A DNA stretch of 51,439 nucleotides from an uncultured Mediterranea sp. GTDB taxonomy: Bacteria; Bacteroidota; Bacteroidia; Bacteroidales; Bacteroidaceae. Shown here in pieces: positions 24,552 through 32,673 of this stretch (positions within the stretch are counted from its first letter, which is position 1; each line of letters opens with the position of its first letter). The stretch is from the NCBI RefSeq assembly GCF_902493215.1, contig NZ_CABUOL010000021.1:1-51439 (forward strand). The letters are read 5' to 3'. The notes below the pieces were generated by a model, which did no database searches, was not told where the DNA came from, and saw only the letters and a program-made list of their open reading frames with translations. Made by a program: the position numbers and the translations under genes.

Positions 24552-24570
24552 ATACACCAATCATAAGAAG

Positions 24571-25512
24571 ATGAGAAAGATATTTACAAAACAAAACAAT
24601 CGCGGAGCCGTCCTCCTCATGGCGGCCTCCCTCCTCCTGCCCCTCGCCTCGTGTACCGACACCGCCACGGGCGAACCCGACACGGATGCCCGTGCCATCT
24701 CTTTCACTCCCGCGGCAGAGACACGCGCGGCGGTGGATGGTGGTAGTCTGCCCGACGATTTCCTTGTGTGGGGTGGATATAATCCTGAATTCCCCCTGTT
24801 TGAAGGCGAAACCGTACATCCCAACGGAACATACGACAACGGATTACGCTACTGGGTGCCGGGCACATACAATTTTTACGCTGTCTATCCGGCGACAATT
24901 AAAGACAAAACAACATTCAGCAACGGCACTCTTACCGTCAAGAACTTCGATTGCTCGAAAACGGGAGAGGATGCTGTGGACCTGATGACAGCCATTCCCC
25001 CAAGCATTCCTTATGAGGCAGGCAATGATCCACAACCAGTAGCGATGGAGTTCAAGCACGAGCTGGCACGGGTGAAATTCACCGTAAAGTCGGAAAACAC
25101 CGTAGCCACCGTCAGCACCTTCAAGGTATATGGCGTGAACTACCAAGGAACGCTTACCAAAGGACAAACAGCAACTTGGGATCCAGTAACATCTTGTACC
25201 GAAGCCAATACTCCTTATAAATTGGAAAACTTCATCTTCAACACCACCTATGGTTTTGAAAAAGACATGCTGGGCGACGTATTGCTGATACCGGGCACAA
25301 ACCTGACAGACGCCAAGCTCTACATAGCTTATAAATATCAGGGAGATACGGTAGACCGGACCTCCACCATCGATTTACAGACCACAGCCATCACCCAATG
25401 GGACGCCGGAAAGAGCTACCACTACACCCTGACCATCAAGGGCGGCACGCTGACCGTCACCGTAAAAGTAGCGGACTGGAAAGAAGAAGACACCTCCGTA
25501 TCGTGGGGATAA
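24571..25512 (+). CDS. Fimbrillin family protein (second pilin)
   Basis: This 313-residue lipoprotein has lipobox PLASC (Cys28), then AISFTPAAETRAAVDGG with an early arginine where fimbrillins are cleaved. Conserved fimbrillin features are WGGYNPEFPLFEGETV, RYWVPGTYNFYAVYPA, MEFKHELARVKFTVKS and a C-terminal TAITQWDAGKSYHYTLTIKGG strand block. It is probably a minor structural or adaptor subunit, since a first fimbrillin precedes it. Its start lies just after the palindrome array, so it may have separate control from the upstream genes. The Mfa2-like gene follows after 14 bp. Confidence 0.85.
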   Translation: MRKIFTKQNNRGAVLLMAASLLLPLASCTDTATGEPDTDARAISFTPAAETRAAVDGGSLPDDFLVWGGYNPEFPLFEGETVHPNGTYDNGLRYWVPGTYNFYAVYPATIKDKTTFSNGTLTVKNFDCSKTGEDAVDLMTAIPPSIPYEAGNDPQPVAMEFKHELARVKFTVKSENTVATVSTFKVYGVNYQGTLTKGQTATWDPVTSCTEANTPYKLENFIFNTTYGFEKDMLGDVLLIPGTNLTDAKLYIAYKYQGDTVDRTSTIDLQTTAITQWDAGKSYHYTLTIKGGTLTVTVKVADWKEEDTSVSWG

Positions 25513-25526
25513 TATAAAAGAGAATA

Positions 25527-26561
25527 ATGAAAAGAAACAACGATATGAAACATTCAACTTATCATTACATCATGGGGCTGCTGGCCACCTGCCTGCTCTC
25601 GGCAACCTTTGCCGGTTGTACCCGTGAGGCTGACGAACCGGCGGCCGACGGACGTACGGCTACCATCCGGCTGGACATCCCCATGCTCGAGGCGGCTACA
25701 CGCATCACGACGCCCACCAAGGAGCAGGAATCCGCAATCCACACCCTGCGCGTCATCATAGAGTCGGATGGGACAACCACCATCAACCAAGAATTCAAGG
25801 ACTTGACAAGTGGCAGTTTTATCACAATAGACAACGTGCCTGTTGGTCAGGTACAGATGTATGTCATAGCCAACGAGGCGAGCCTGGGTAAGGACTACAG
25901 CGACCTAGCGAAGTTACAGGCCGATATTGAACCGGAAACCAGGAAGGTGCACATTCATGATGACGGGCACCAATACTTCCCCAAGCGCGGCTCGGAAATA
26001 GACTTTACCACGAAGGGGCTGCCTATGGAGTGGATGGGGCAGCTGACCATTGACCCACCTACCGATACGCCACAGGCAATTGAGGTGAATCTGGTGCGCG
26101 CCGTGGCCAAGCTAAACATCACGATGAACAATGCGCTGAGCGACCCTATCACCATCAACAGCATGTCGTTCGGCCCATTCTTTGGCGACTGCCTCTACCT
26201 TTTCCACACAAGCAGCCTCGACGTGCCCGACGACACGAAATATGACGAAATGAGCTATACGGAGAACATCAATATCCCCATCGAGGGTAACAGCAGCGAA
26301 ACGCTGGCACTCTATATCTATCCGTCGTTTGCATGGAAAGACGCTGGGCAGGCCTCACCCTATACCATCGGCTTCACCACGGAGTCAGGGGGAATATATA
26401 CGCCGCTGCCATTCGTGAACAACTACGGTGCGCTGAACTCCATAGCCCGCAACACGCAGGTCAACATCAATGCCACGCTGCGCACGGACACGCACATTGA
26501 AATAGCATTTGAGGTAGTGCCTTGGGAACAGAACACCGTGGACGTACCCTCATTCAATTAA
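25527..26561 (+). CDS. FimB/Mfa2 family fimbrial anchor-type lipoprotein
   Basis: This 344-residue lipoprotein has lipobox FAGC (ATFAGCTRE). The mature region starts with strand-rich sequence ATIRLDIPMLEAATRI followed by HTLRVIIESDGTTTINQEF, resembling FimB/Mfa2 proteins, which anchor type V pili and limit their length. The C-terminal half has LVRAVAKLNITMNN and a closing LRTDTHIEIAFEVVPWEQNTVDVPSFN, also family-typical. The alternative start is the Met at 25545. It lies between the second fimbrillin and the DUF4906 gene, 24 bp before the latter. Confidence 0.8.
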   Translation: MKRNNDMKHSTYHYIMGLLATCLLSATFAGCTREADEPAADGRTATIRLDIPMLEAATRITTPTKEQESAIHTLRVIIESDGTTTINQEFKDLTSGSFITIDNVPVGQVQMYVIANEASLGKDYSDLAKLQADIEPETRKVHIHDDGHQYFPKRGSEIDFTTKGLPMEWMGQLTIDPPTDTPQAIEVNLVRAVAKLNITMNNALSDPITINSMSFGPFFGDCLYLFHTSSLDVPDDTKYDEMSYTENINIPIEGNSSETLALYIYPSFAWKDAGQASPYTIGFTTESGGIYTPLPFVNNYGALNSIARNTQVNINATLRTDTHIEIAFEVVPWEQNTVDVPSFN

Positions 26562-26585
26562 CACGTAACGATAGTAGAAACAGAT

Positions 26586-29500
26586 ATGAAAGCAAGCAAG
26601 TTACTGTATAGCATGATAGCGGTGCTGGCGCTTCTGGGAGCATCGTGCACCGACGACACGTTTATGGACAACCACAGCCGGGTGGAAGAAGGTATCCCCG
26701 TCCGTGTGCAGCTGAAATTCCGCGCCGAAGCCGGCGAAGTGATGACCCGAGCAGAGCAGAGCGAAGAATACGAGAACCGCATAGAAAACGCCTACGTCTT
26801 CGTGTTCGACGGAGGCGGCGCCATCGTTTACCGGAATTTCTTCACGGAAGGTGAGAGCTTTACCTTTGAGAATGGAGACCCTAACCACTCTTCGGGAAAG
26901 ATTATTTTCGACACCAAGTCGATGAACGACGCTACCATTGTGGGTATCGCCAACCTATGGACCGGGACCTCCGGTACGGCTTTCCCTGTGACAAAAGACG
27001 AGTTGGACAAGATAGCCGACCTAAAAGCCTTGAAAGCCTATGTCATGCGCATGAGCGATGCCTCCGTCAGCCGAGGCGGTCTGTTCATGATGACTGGCTA
27101 CGCCAAGGACAAAGAGGGTAACACCGTTGTCACCATCCCCGGTTCGGAAAGCGGAACCGTGACCATGGAGTCGACCCTGCAGTTCGAGCGCACCGATGCC
27201 AAGGTGAAGTTTATGGTGACAACAAACCCTAGTAATCCGGCATGGAAAGACTTCTCCTTTACCCCCCGCACCTGGGAAGTGAAGCGTGTGCCGCAGCAGA
27301 GCTATCTGCTCGAAGCAAAGTCTGGCGACTACGACGGAGACGATGCCACCTACTTCAACACACCCGCCGTACCCTTCGAGACGATGACCACTGACCCGAA
27401 CAACGCCAACCTCTACACCGGCGGCAGCTTCGTGTTCTACATGCCTGAAAACAAGAAGTCACCACTCCAATCCGTTTTCGACTATGCACAGCGTGACGCG
27501 TGGGACACCAAGGAAGGACTGGACGACAACGGCGACCGTATCTTCACAAACGCCAACGCCAACTCCACCTTCGTGGAAATGACAGGAACAATCTCCTACG
27601 TGGACGGAGAGAACATGCTGGTTAACGCCGACGTGCGCTTCATCGTGCACCTGGGCTACGTGTCCAATCGTAACGGACAGCCCGTACCCGCCGACCCCAA
27701 CGACTACAACACCGAGCGCAACGGTTTCTATACGTATAATGTAAAGGTGCAGGGCGTTAACGACATCATCGTGGAGGTAACCAGTGAGAATGGGGAGGAC
27801 AAGCGTCCCGGCTACGAGGGCGACGTGGTGTACAGCACCACCGACATCTTCGAGTTCGACTCCCACTACGACCGCCGCCTCATCAAGCTGAACAGGAGTG
27901 CCATTGGTACGGACATGAAGTGGAGCGTAAATACCCCCTTCAGCCGCGGCATACACGATGCCACGGACGATGACAAAAACATCGAACAGGATATGCGCGA
28001 CTACCGCTGGATAAAGTTTGCCATCAATGCCGACTATGGCGTGGACAATGAACACTTCGTGAAATACCCGGGCGACCAAAACTACAACGACCCGTTCCCG
28101 ATGACTGGCGCAGCCAATAACGAGTCATCTCCTTATTATACAACAGGTGGCAGAAATTATCCTAATGCCCGCCTGCTCGACGTGAACCAGCTGATTCGCC
28201 GTCTGCAAAGAGAATACAATGACCCGAATTCAAAAATCTTCTACAAAGATACTGACGGAGAGGCGAAAGTGGCCATCACTGTCTTCGTCGACGAGCACCT
28301 CTACTTCAACCACCCACTGACCAACCAGCCGGGAGCGGAGAACCGCTCGTTGTGGAAACTCACCACCGACAAAGAAGACCGCCAGTTACACATCATCGCC
28401 CGAGGCTCACAAATCAGTGCAGACGGTAACTCCAGCGTCGTGAACTCCACCTTCACCTTCAAGCAACGCCCCATCAGCACCATCTTCAATGTGGACAAGC
28501 CTGGATTGCAAACCGCCTGGGGGCTAGAATCCGTGATGGAAACAGGACGCATGCAGAAAGGCAGCCGCCAGTACGGCAGCTCTACCAGCAATGGGCGAAT
28601 GAATACGCTGGACATTATTCTCGGTTCCAACCACAACAACGTGGTACATTGGACGGACGTGCTGAACACTGATAAGCACTATGACTTGAACAGCACCTAT
28701 CAGGACCCCGTACACGCCTGCCTGATGCGTAACCGCGACCTGAACGGCGACAACATTATCCAATCCAACGAAATCCGCTGGTACCTGGCCGCCATCGACC
28801 AGCTGACGGACATCTACATCGGAGAATATGCGCTGGACGAAAAGTCACGCCTATACCCCAGCAATCCGGCAGACCGCGTTGACGAAGAAGGAAAGACACA
28901 GGTGCGCTGGCACTACATCTCCTCCTCAGCTAATGGCACAAGTGACGCTTGGATTCTTTGGTCAGAGGAGGGTGCTTCGCGAGGAGGTTCGGCAGGGTCT
29001 ATTAAAGATGAAACGACAGAAGGGCCATGGTGGGATCCCGGTGAGAAACCTGTTCAAAATACATATTTCTCCTACCGGTGTGCCCGTAATCTTGGGCTGA
29101 AGCTCAGCGAACCTGACGATGAGCCAGAAGATTTGATAGATGTAACCTCGGAAGAGGGAGGCTACTACCTGATAGATGCCACCAACCTGAATGTAAAGTC
29201 ACGTCGTACCAACTACGAGGTAAATCCCTTACCCGTACACAACGAGCGCTCAGCAAACAATCTGCCGTATGCCAAATTCAGGGTACATCCAAATGTTTAT
29301 GGTGGAGATGGTCAGGAGCCTCACGTAGATCAATGGAATAATTTGACTAAAGATGAATGGAATGATTGGCCATGGAATTATTATCAGACATTTAGAGCAG
29401 ATCCGGCTGGATATCGTATACCGAATCAGCGCGAGCTACTTATTATGACGACCCGAATGCCAGCGGAAGCTTGGAAAACTTTTACAGATAAAAGCGGAAG

Positions 29501-29681
29501 GCAAACAGCCAGTATAAAGCCTAACTATGTCTGCCAAACATCTTTCTCATTGAATGGGAATGCACCATACAATAATAGTCGTGAAGGATTTATTTGGAAC
29601 TCAGAATCAGGCGTTTTTTTCTTACAGAACACTATTGGTGATGAAGGTTATGTTCGTCCCGTACAGGATGTAAAGGAATAA
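26586..29681 (+). CDS. Large DUF4906 domain lipoprotein, putative pilus tip or anchor
   Basis: This 1031-residue protein has lipobox LLGASC (Cys20) and a fimbrillin-like first domain (VPVRVQLKFRAEAGEVMTRAEQSEEYENRIENAYVFVFDG). A long central beta-rich region follows, including DIFEFDSHYDRRLIKLN and NRDLNGDNIIQSNEIRWYLAAIDQL. The C-terminal module (about 900-1031) contains YAKFRVHP, GYRIPNQRELLIMT and GFIWNSESGVFFLQ, reminiscent of formylglycine-sulfatase-like or FISUMP folds seen at the ends of DUF4906 proteins. Size and position as the last operon gene suggest a tip adhesin or assembly platform; that is inference. The last ~550 bp are markedly more AT-rich than the rest of the gene. Confidence 0.8.
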   Translation: MKASKLLYSMIAVLALLGASCTDDTFMDNHSRVEEGIPVRVQLKFRAEAGEVMTRAEQSEEYENRIENAYVFVFDGGGAIVYRNFFTEGESFTFENGDPNHSSGKIIFDTKSMNDATIVGIANLWTGTSGTAFPVTKDELDKIADLKALKAYVMRMSDASVSRGGLFMMTGYAKDKEGNTVVTIPGSESGTVTMESTLQFERTDAKVKFMVTTNPSNPAWKDFSFTPRTWEVKRVPQQSYLLEAKSGDYDGDDATYFNTPAVPFETMTTDPNNANLYTGGSFVFYMPENKKSPLQSVFDYAQRDAWDTKEGLDDNGDRIFTNANANSTFVEMTGTISYVDGENMLVNADVRFIVHLGYVSNRNGQPVPADPNDYNTERNGFYTYNVKVQGVNDIIVEVTSENGEDKRPGYEGDVVYSTTDIFEFDSHYDRRLIKLNRSAIGTDMKWSVNTPFSRGIHDATDDDKNIEQDMRDYRWIKFAINADYGVDNEHFVKYPGDQNYNDPFPMTGAANNESSPYYTTGGRNYPNARLLDVNQLIRRLQREYNDPNSKIFYKDTDGEAKVAITVFVDEHLYFNHPLTNQPGAENRSLWKLTTDKEDRQLHIIARGSQISADGNSSVVNSTFTFKQRPISTIFNVDKPGLQTAWGLESVMETGRMQKGSRQYGSSTSNGRMNTLDIILGSNHNNVVHWTDVLNTDKHYDLNSTYQDPVHACLMRNRDLNGDNIIQSNEIRWYLAAIDQLTDIYIGEYALDEKSRLYPSNPADRVDEEGKTQVRWHYISSSANGTSDAWILWSEEGASRGGSAGSIKDETTEGPWWDPGEKPVQNTYFSYRCARNLGLKLSEPDDEPEDLIDVTSEEGGYYLIDATNLNVKSRRTNYEVNPLPVHNERSANNLPYAKFRVHPNVYGGDGQEPHVDQWNNLTKDEWNDWPWNYYQTFRADPAGYRIPNQRELLIMTTRMPAEAWKTFTDKSGRQTASIKPNYVCQTSFSLNGNAPYNNSREGFIWNSESGVFFLQNTIGDEGYVRPVQDVKE

Positions 29682-29780
29682 TAATATCCCCGCCGTGAGG
29701 CGGGTCCGCCTCCCCAGCTTGGCGAAGCAGGGAGGCAAGGTGCTTGTTATTGCAACAGGCATTTGTTTGTTTTGTTTGTC

Positions 29781-29816
29781 AAGCCATGCGGCCACGGGTC
29801 GTATGGCTTGTTTTTT
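29781..29816 (+). terminator. Intrinsic terminator of the pilus operon
   Basis: AAGCCATGCG pairs with CGTATGGCTT (one mismatch) around a 10-nt loop, followed by GTTTTTT. Two further GC-rich hairpins (about 29692-29733) lie between the stop codon and this terminator. Confidence 0.75.
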
Positions 29817-29851
29817 ACAGGCCCCCAATTGTTCATACGAATAGCTTTTGC

Positions 29852-29859
29852 TATATTTG
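29852..29859 (+). promoter_or_regulatory. TATATTTG promoter of the pseudouridine synthase gene
   Basis: An exact TAnnTTTG element with a TTG about 20 bp upstream (29829-29831). It lies inside the longer open frame (from 29763), supporting the ATG at 29916. The leader contains the repeated motif ATTATCAATTATC. Confidence 0.6.
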
Positions 29860-29915
29860 CGGGGTTTAAGTTCAAATTTTCCATTATCAATTATCAATTA
29901 TCCATTCTCAATTCT

Positions 29916-31694
29916 ATGGCCGACAACTATCTGGAACGCCAGCGCGACGCCTACGAGGCCCGCAAGGCGGCATGGGAAAAGAAGAAGAAACACGCAGCAG
30001 GGCTGAAAAAGGCCGCCGCACGCACCACCGGCGCCGGGGCGGAGATGCTCCACCCGTTCGCCTCGCCTACCGAGGGCATCGAGCCGCCCCGGCGGTTCAC
30101 CTATCCCTTTGCCTACATGCCCCACCCGCTCTGCCTGCTGGCCGCGCACGAGGTGCAGCAGTACCTGGCGGCGCAGACGCAGTGGCACGACGAGCTGGAA
30201 CGCGGCAAGATGTTCGGCGTGTTGGTGGTACGCACCCGCGAGGGGCAGCTGGGCTACCTGGCCGCCTTCTCGGGCATCCTGGCGGGGCAGAACCGCCTGC
30301 CTTTCTTTGTGCCGCCCGTCTACGACCTGCTGCAGCCCGACGGCTTCTTCAAGCAGGAGGAAGAGCAAATCTCCGCCCTGAACCGCCGCATCGCCGCGCT
30401 GGAGGCCGACGAGAACATGCGTCTGCTGAAGGAAGAGGTGGAGGAGGTCCAGCGCCAGGCCGACGAAAACCTGGCCGGGATGCGGCGTCTGATGAAGGAG
30501 GCCCGCGACGCACGCCACCGCCTGCGCCAATCGGCCACGCTGACGCCCGACGAGGAAGCCGCCCTGACGCGCGAAAGCCAGCACCAGAAGGCTGAATACA
30601 AGCGCGCCGAACGCGCCTGGCAGGCCCGCAAGGCTGCCTTGCAGACCCTCTTCGACAACCTGCAGGAGCCCATCCGCGAACTGAAGGCCGAACGCCACCG
30701 CCGTTCCGCCGCCCTGCAGATGCGCCTCTTCTGGCACTTCAAGATGCTCAACGCCCGCGGCGAGGCCAAGGATCTCTGCACCATCTTCGCCCCCACCCGC
30801 CAGGGCACCCCGCCCGCCGGTGCAGGCGAATGTGCCGCGCCCAAGCTACTCCAGCAGGCCTATCTGCACAAGTGGAAGCCCCTCTGCATGGCCGAGTTCT
30901 GGTGGGGCCGCTCACCAGCGAACGAAATACGCGAGCACGGACACTTCTACCCCGCCTGTACGGGCAAGTGCGGCCCCATCCTGAAGCACATGCTCCAGGG
31001 CCTCGACGTGGACGACAACCCACTGCAACAGAAGATGGCAGACGCCCCTGCCCACCGCCTGCGCACAGTCTATGAGGACGAGTGGCTGCTCATCGTGGAC
31101 AAACCCGCCGGCCTGCTCTCCGTGCCGGGCAGGGAGACCGACGCCCCCTCGGTGCTCAGCCTGATGCGCAGCCGCCTGCCCCAGGCCGAAGGCCCGCTGG
31201 TGGTGCACCGCCTGGACATGGACACCTCCGGCCTGATGCTCATCGCCAAGAGTGCCGACGTGCACCGCCGCCTGCAAGCCCTCTTCGAGACGCGTGCCGT
31301 GGAGAAGGAGTACATCGCCCTGCTCGAAGGCACCGTCGCGGCGGACAGCGGCCTCATCGACCTGCCCCTAGGACCCAGCCCGCACCACCGTCCCTGCCAG
31401 GAGGTTCGCGCGCCCCACGCCAAGCCGGCGCAGACCCTCTACGAAGTGCTGGAACGCCGCGAGGGCCGCACGCTCATCCGTTTCCGTCCGCTGACGGGGC
31501 GTACGCACCAGCTCCGCGTCCACGCCGCCCATGCCGAGGGCCTCGGCTGCCCTATCGTGGGCGACCCGCTCTACGGCAAGCCCGCCGACCGCCTTTACCT
31601 GCATGCCCGCTCGCTGCGCTTCGTCCATCCCGTCACGGGGCAAGAGGTGTACGTGGAAAGCGACTGGCACACAGATGACACACACGGCAGATAA
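29916..31694 (+). CDS. RluA family pseudouridine synthase with long N-terminal extension
   Basis: This 592-residue protein has two parts. The C-terminal ~230 residues are a complete RluA-type domain: LLIVDKPAGLLSVPG, the catalytic VHRLDMDTSGLMLIAK with its aspartate, VEKEYIALLEG, and FRPLTGRTHQLRVHAA. This domain isomerises uridine to pseudouridine in rRNA or tRNA. The N-terminal ~360 residues contain a long charged coiled-coil (about 140-270), then MAEFWWG and a C-T-G-K-C-G-P pair of cysteines. Similar extensions occur in large RluA relatives of other bacteria; their role is not known to me. Start chosen from the promoter at 29852. Very GC-rich codon use. Confidence 0.88.
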   Translation: MADNYLERQRDAYEARKAAWEKKKKHAAGLKKAAARTTGAGAEMLHPFASPTEGIEPPRRFTYPFAYMPHPLCLLAAHEVQQYLAAQTQWHDELERGKMFGVLVVRTREGQLGYLAAFSGILAGQNRLPFFVPPVYDLLQPDGFFKQEEEQISALNRRIAALEADENMRLLKEEVEEVQRQADENLAGMRRLMKEARDARHRLRQSATLTPDEEAALTRESQHQKAEYKRAERAWQARKAALQTLFDNLQEPIRELKAERHRRSAALQMRLFWHFKMLNARGEAKDLCTIFAPTRQGTPPAGAGECAAPKLLQQAYLHKWKPLCMAEFWWGRSPANEIREHGHFYPACTGKCGPILKHMLQGLDVDDNPLQQKMADAPAHRLRTVYEDEWLLIVDKPAGLLSVPGRETDAPSVLSLMRSRLPQAEGPLVVHRLDMDTSGLMLIAKSADVHRRLQALFETRAVEKEYIALLEGTVAADSGLIDLPLGPSPHHRPCQEVRAPHAKPAQTLYEVLERREGRTLIRFRPLTGRTHQLRVHAAHAEGLGCPIVGDPLYGKPADRLYLHARSLRFVHPVTGQEVYVESDWHTDDTHGR

Positions 31695-31737
31695 CCCTCG
31701 GGACATGGATTCCGCATCCAGTGCGGAATGACCGAAC

Positions 31738-31796
31738 ACCACGGATTACACAGATTACACAGATCATAATCTGTGTCAATCCGCGTAATCTGTGGT
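31738..31796. repeat. Imperfect inverted repeat (ACACAGAT...ATCTGTGT)
   Basis: A perfect 8-bp core stem with a 4-nt loop (31757-31776) is extended by the partly paired flanks CCACGGATTAC and GTAATCTGTGG. It lies between the pseudouridine synthase stop and the next promoter and may act as a transcript end, though no T run is present. Confidence 0.5.
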
Positions 31797-31824
31797 GAAA
31801 GAGACAGAAATCCAAAAATCTCCG

Positions 31825-31832
31825 TATCTTTG
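31825..31832 (+). promoter_or_regulatory. TATCTTTG promoter of the M48 protease gene
   Basis: An exact TAnnTTTG element 29 bp before the ATG at 31862. Confidence 0.6.
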
Positions 31833-31861
31833 TCCAGGCATAACCCTTTAAACGATAATAT

Positions 31862-32650
31862 ATGAAAAATTCCCTTCTCCCCCTCGCCCTCACCGCCCTC
31901 CTTTGGACGGGATGCGGTTCCGTCCCCCTGACGGGACGCCGCCAGCTGCTACTCGTCTCCGACCAGGAAGTCCTCACCTCCAGCCTGACGCAGTACAACG
32001 ACTACATGAAGACCGCCCCGCGTTCCTCGTCGGCCAAGCAGGCGGCCATGGTGAAGCGCGTCGGCCAGAAGATAGCCCAGGCCACCGAGGCCTACCTCCG
32101 CCAGAACGGACTGGCCGCAGAAGTGAAGAACTTCCAGTGGGAGTTCAACCTCGTGGCGGACAAACAGGTGAACGCCTTCTGCATGCCCGGCGGCAAGATT
32201 GTGGTCTATGAGGGGCTGATGAAGCTCGTCACCTCGGACGACGAACTGGCCGTGGTCGTTGGTCACGAAGTGGCGCACGCCGTGGCCAAGCACAGCAACG
32301 AGCGCCTCAGCCAGCAGATGCTGGCACAGACGGGCGCCCAGCTGCTCAACTACTCCCTCGCCGAGAAGAGCGCCGCCATCCAGACGGCTGCCTCCACCAT
32401 CTACGGACTGGGCGCACAGGTGGGCGTCATGCTGCCCTTCTCGCGCAAGCACGAGACGGAGGCCGACTACATGGGCCTGGTGCTGATGCGCATGGCGGGC
32501 TACAACCCCGACGTGGCCGTCGGCTTCTGGCAGAAGATGTCGGCCTCGGGCAGCGGCTCCGTCCCCGAACTGCTCAGCACGCACCCCAGCGACGCCCGCC
32601 GCATCAGCGACATCCGGAAGGCGCTGCCGGAGATCAAGGCGAAATACTGA
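31862..32650 (+). CDS. M48 family metallopeptidase lipoprotein
   Basis: This 262-residue protein has a lipoprotein signal with WTGC (Cys18) and then VPLTGRRQLLLVSDQEVL, typical of periplasmic BepA/LoiP-like M48 proteases. The zinc-binding motif HEVAHA (H-E-x-x-H) is present with the downstream glutamate in HETEADYMGL. FCMPGGKIVVYEGLM precedes the motif, as in the family. It probably takes part in outer-membrane protein quality control. It converges with the TonB receptor gene across 23 bp. Confidence 0.93.
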   Translation: MKNSLLPLALTALLWTGCGSVPLTGRRQLLLVSDQEVLTSSLTQYNDYMKTAPRSSSAKQAAMVKRVGQKIAQATEAYLRQNGLAAEVKNFQWEFNLVADKQVNAFCMPGGKIVVYEGLMKLVTSDDELAVVVGHEVAHAVAKHSNERLSQQMLAQTGAQLLNYSLAEKSAAIQTAASTIYGLGAQVGVMLPFSRKHETEADYMGLVLMRMAGYNPDVAVGFWQKMSASGSGSVPELLSTHPSDARRISDIRKALPEIKAKY

Positions 32651-32673
32651 AATAATAGAGAAATGAGACGGCA

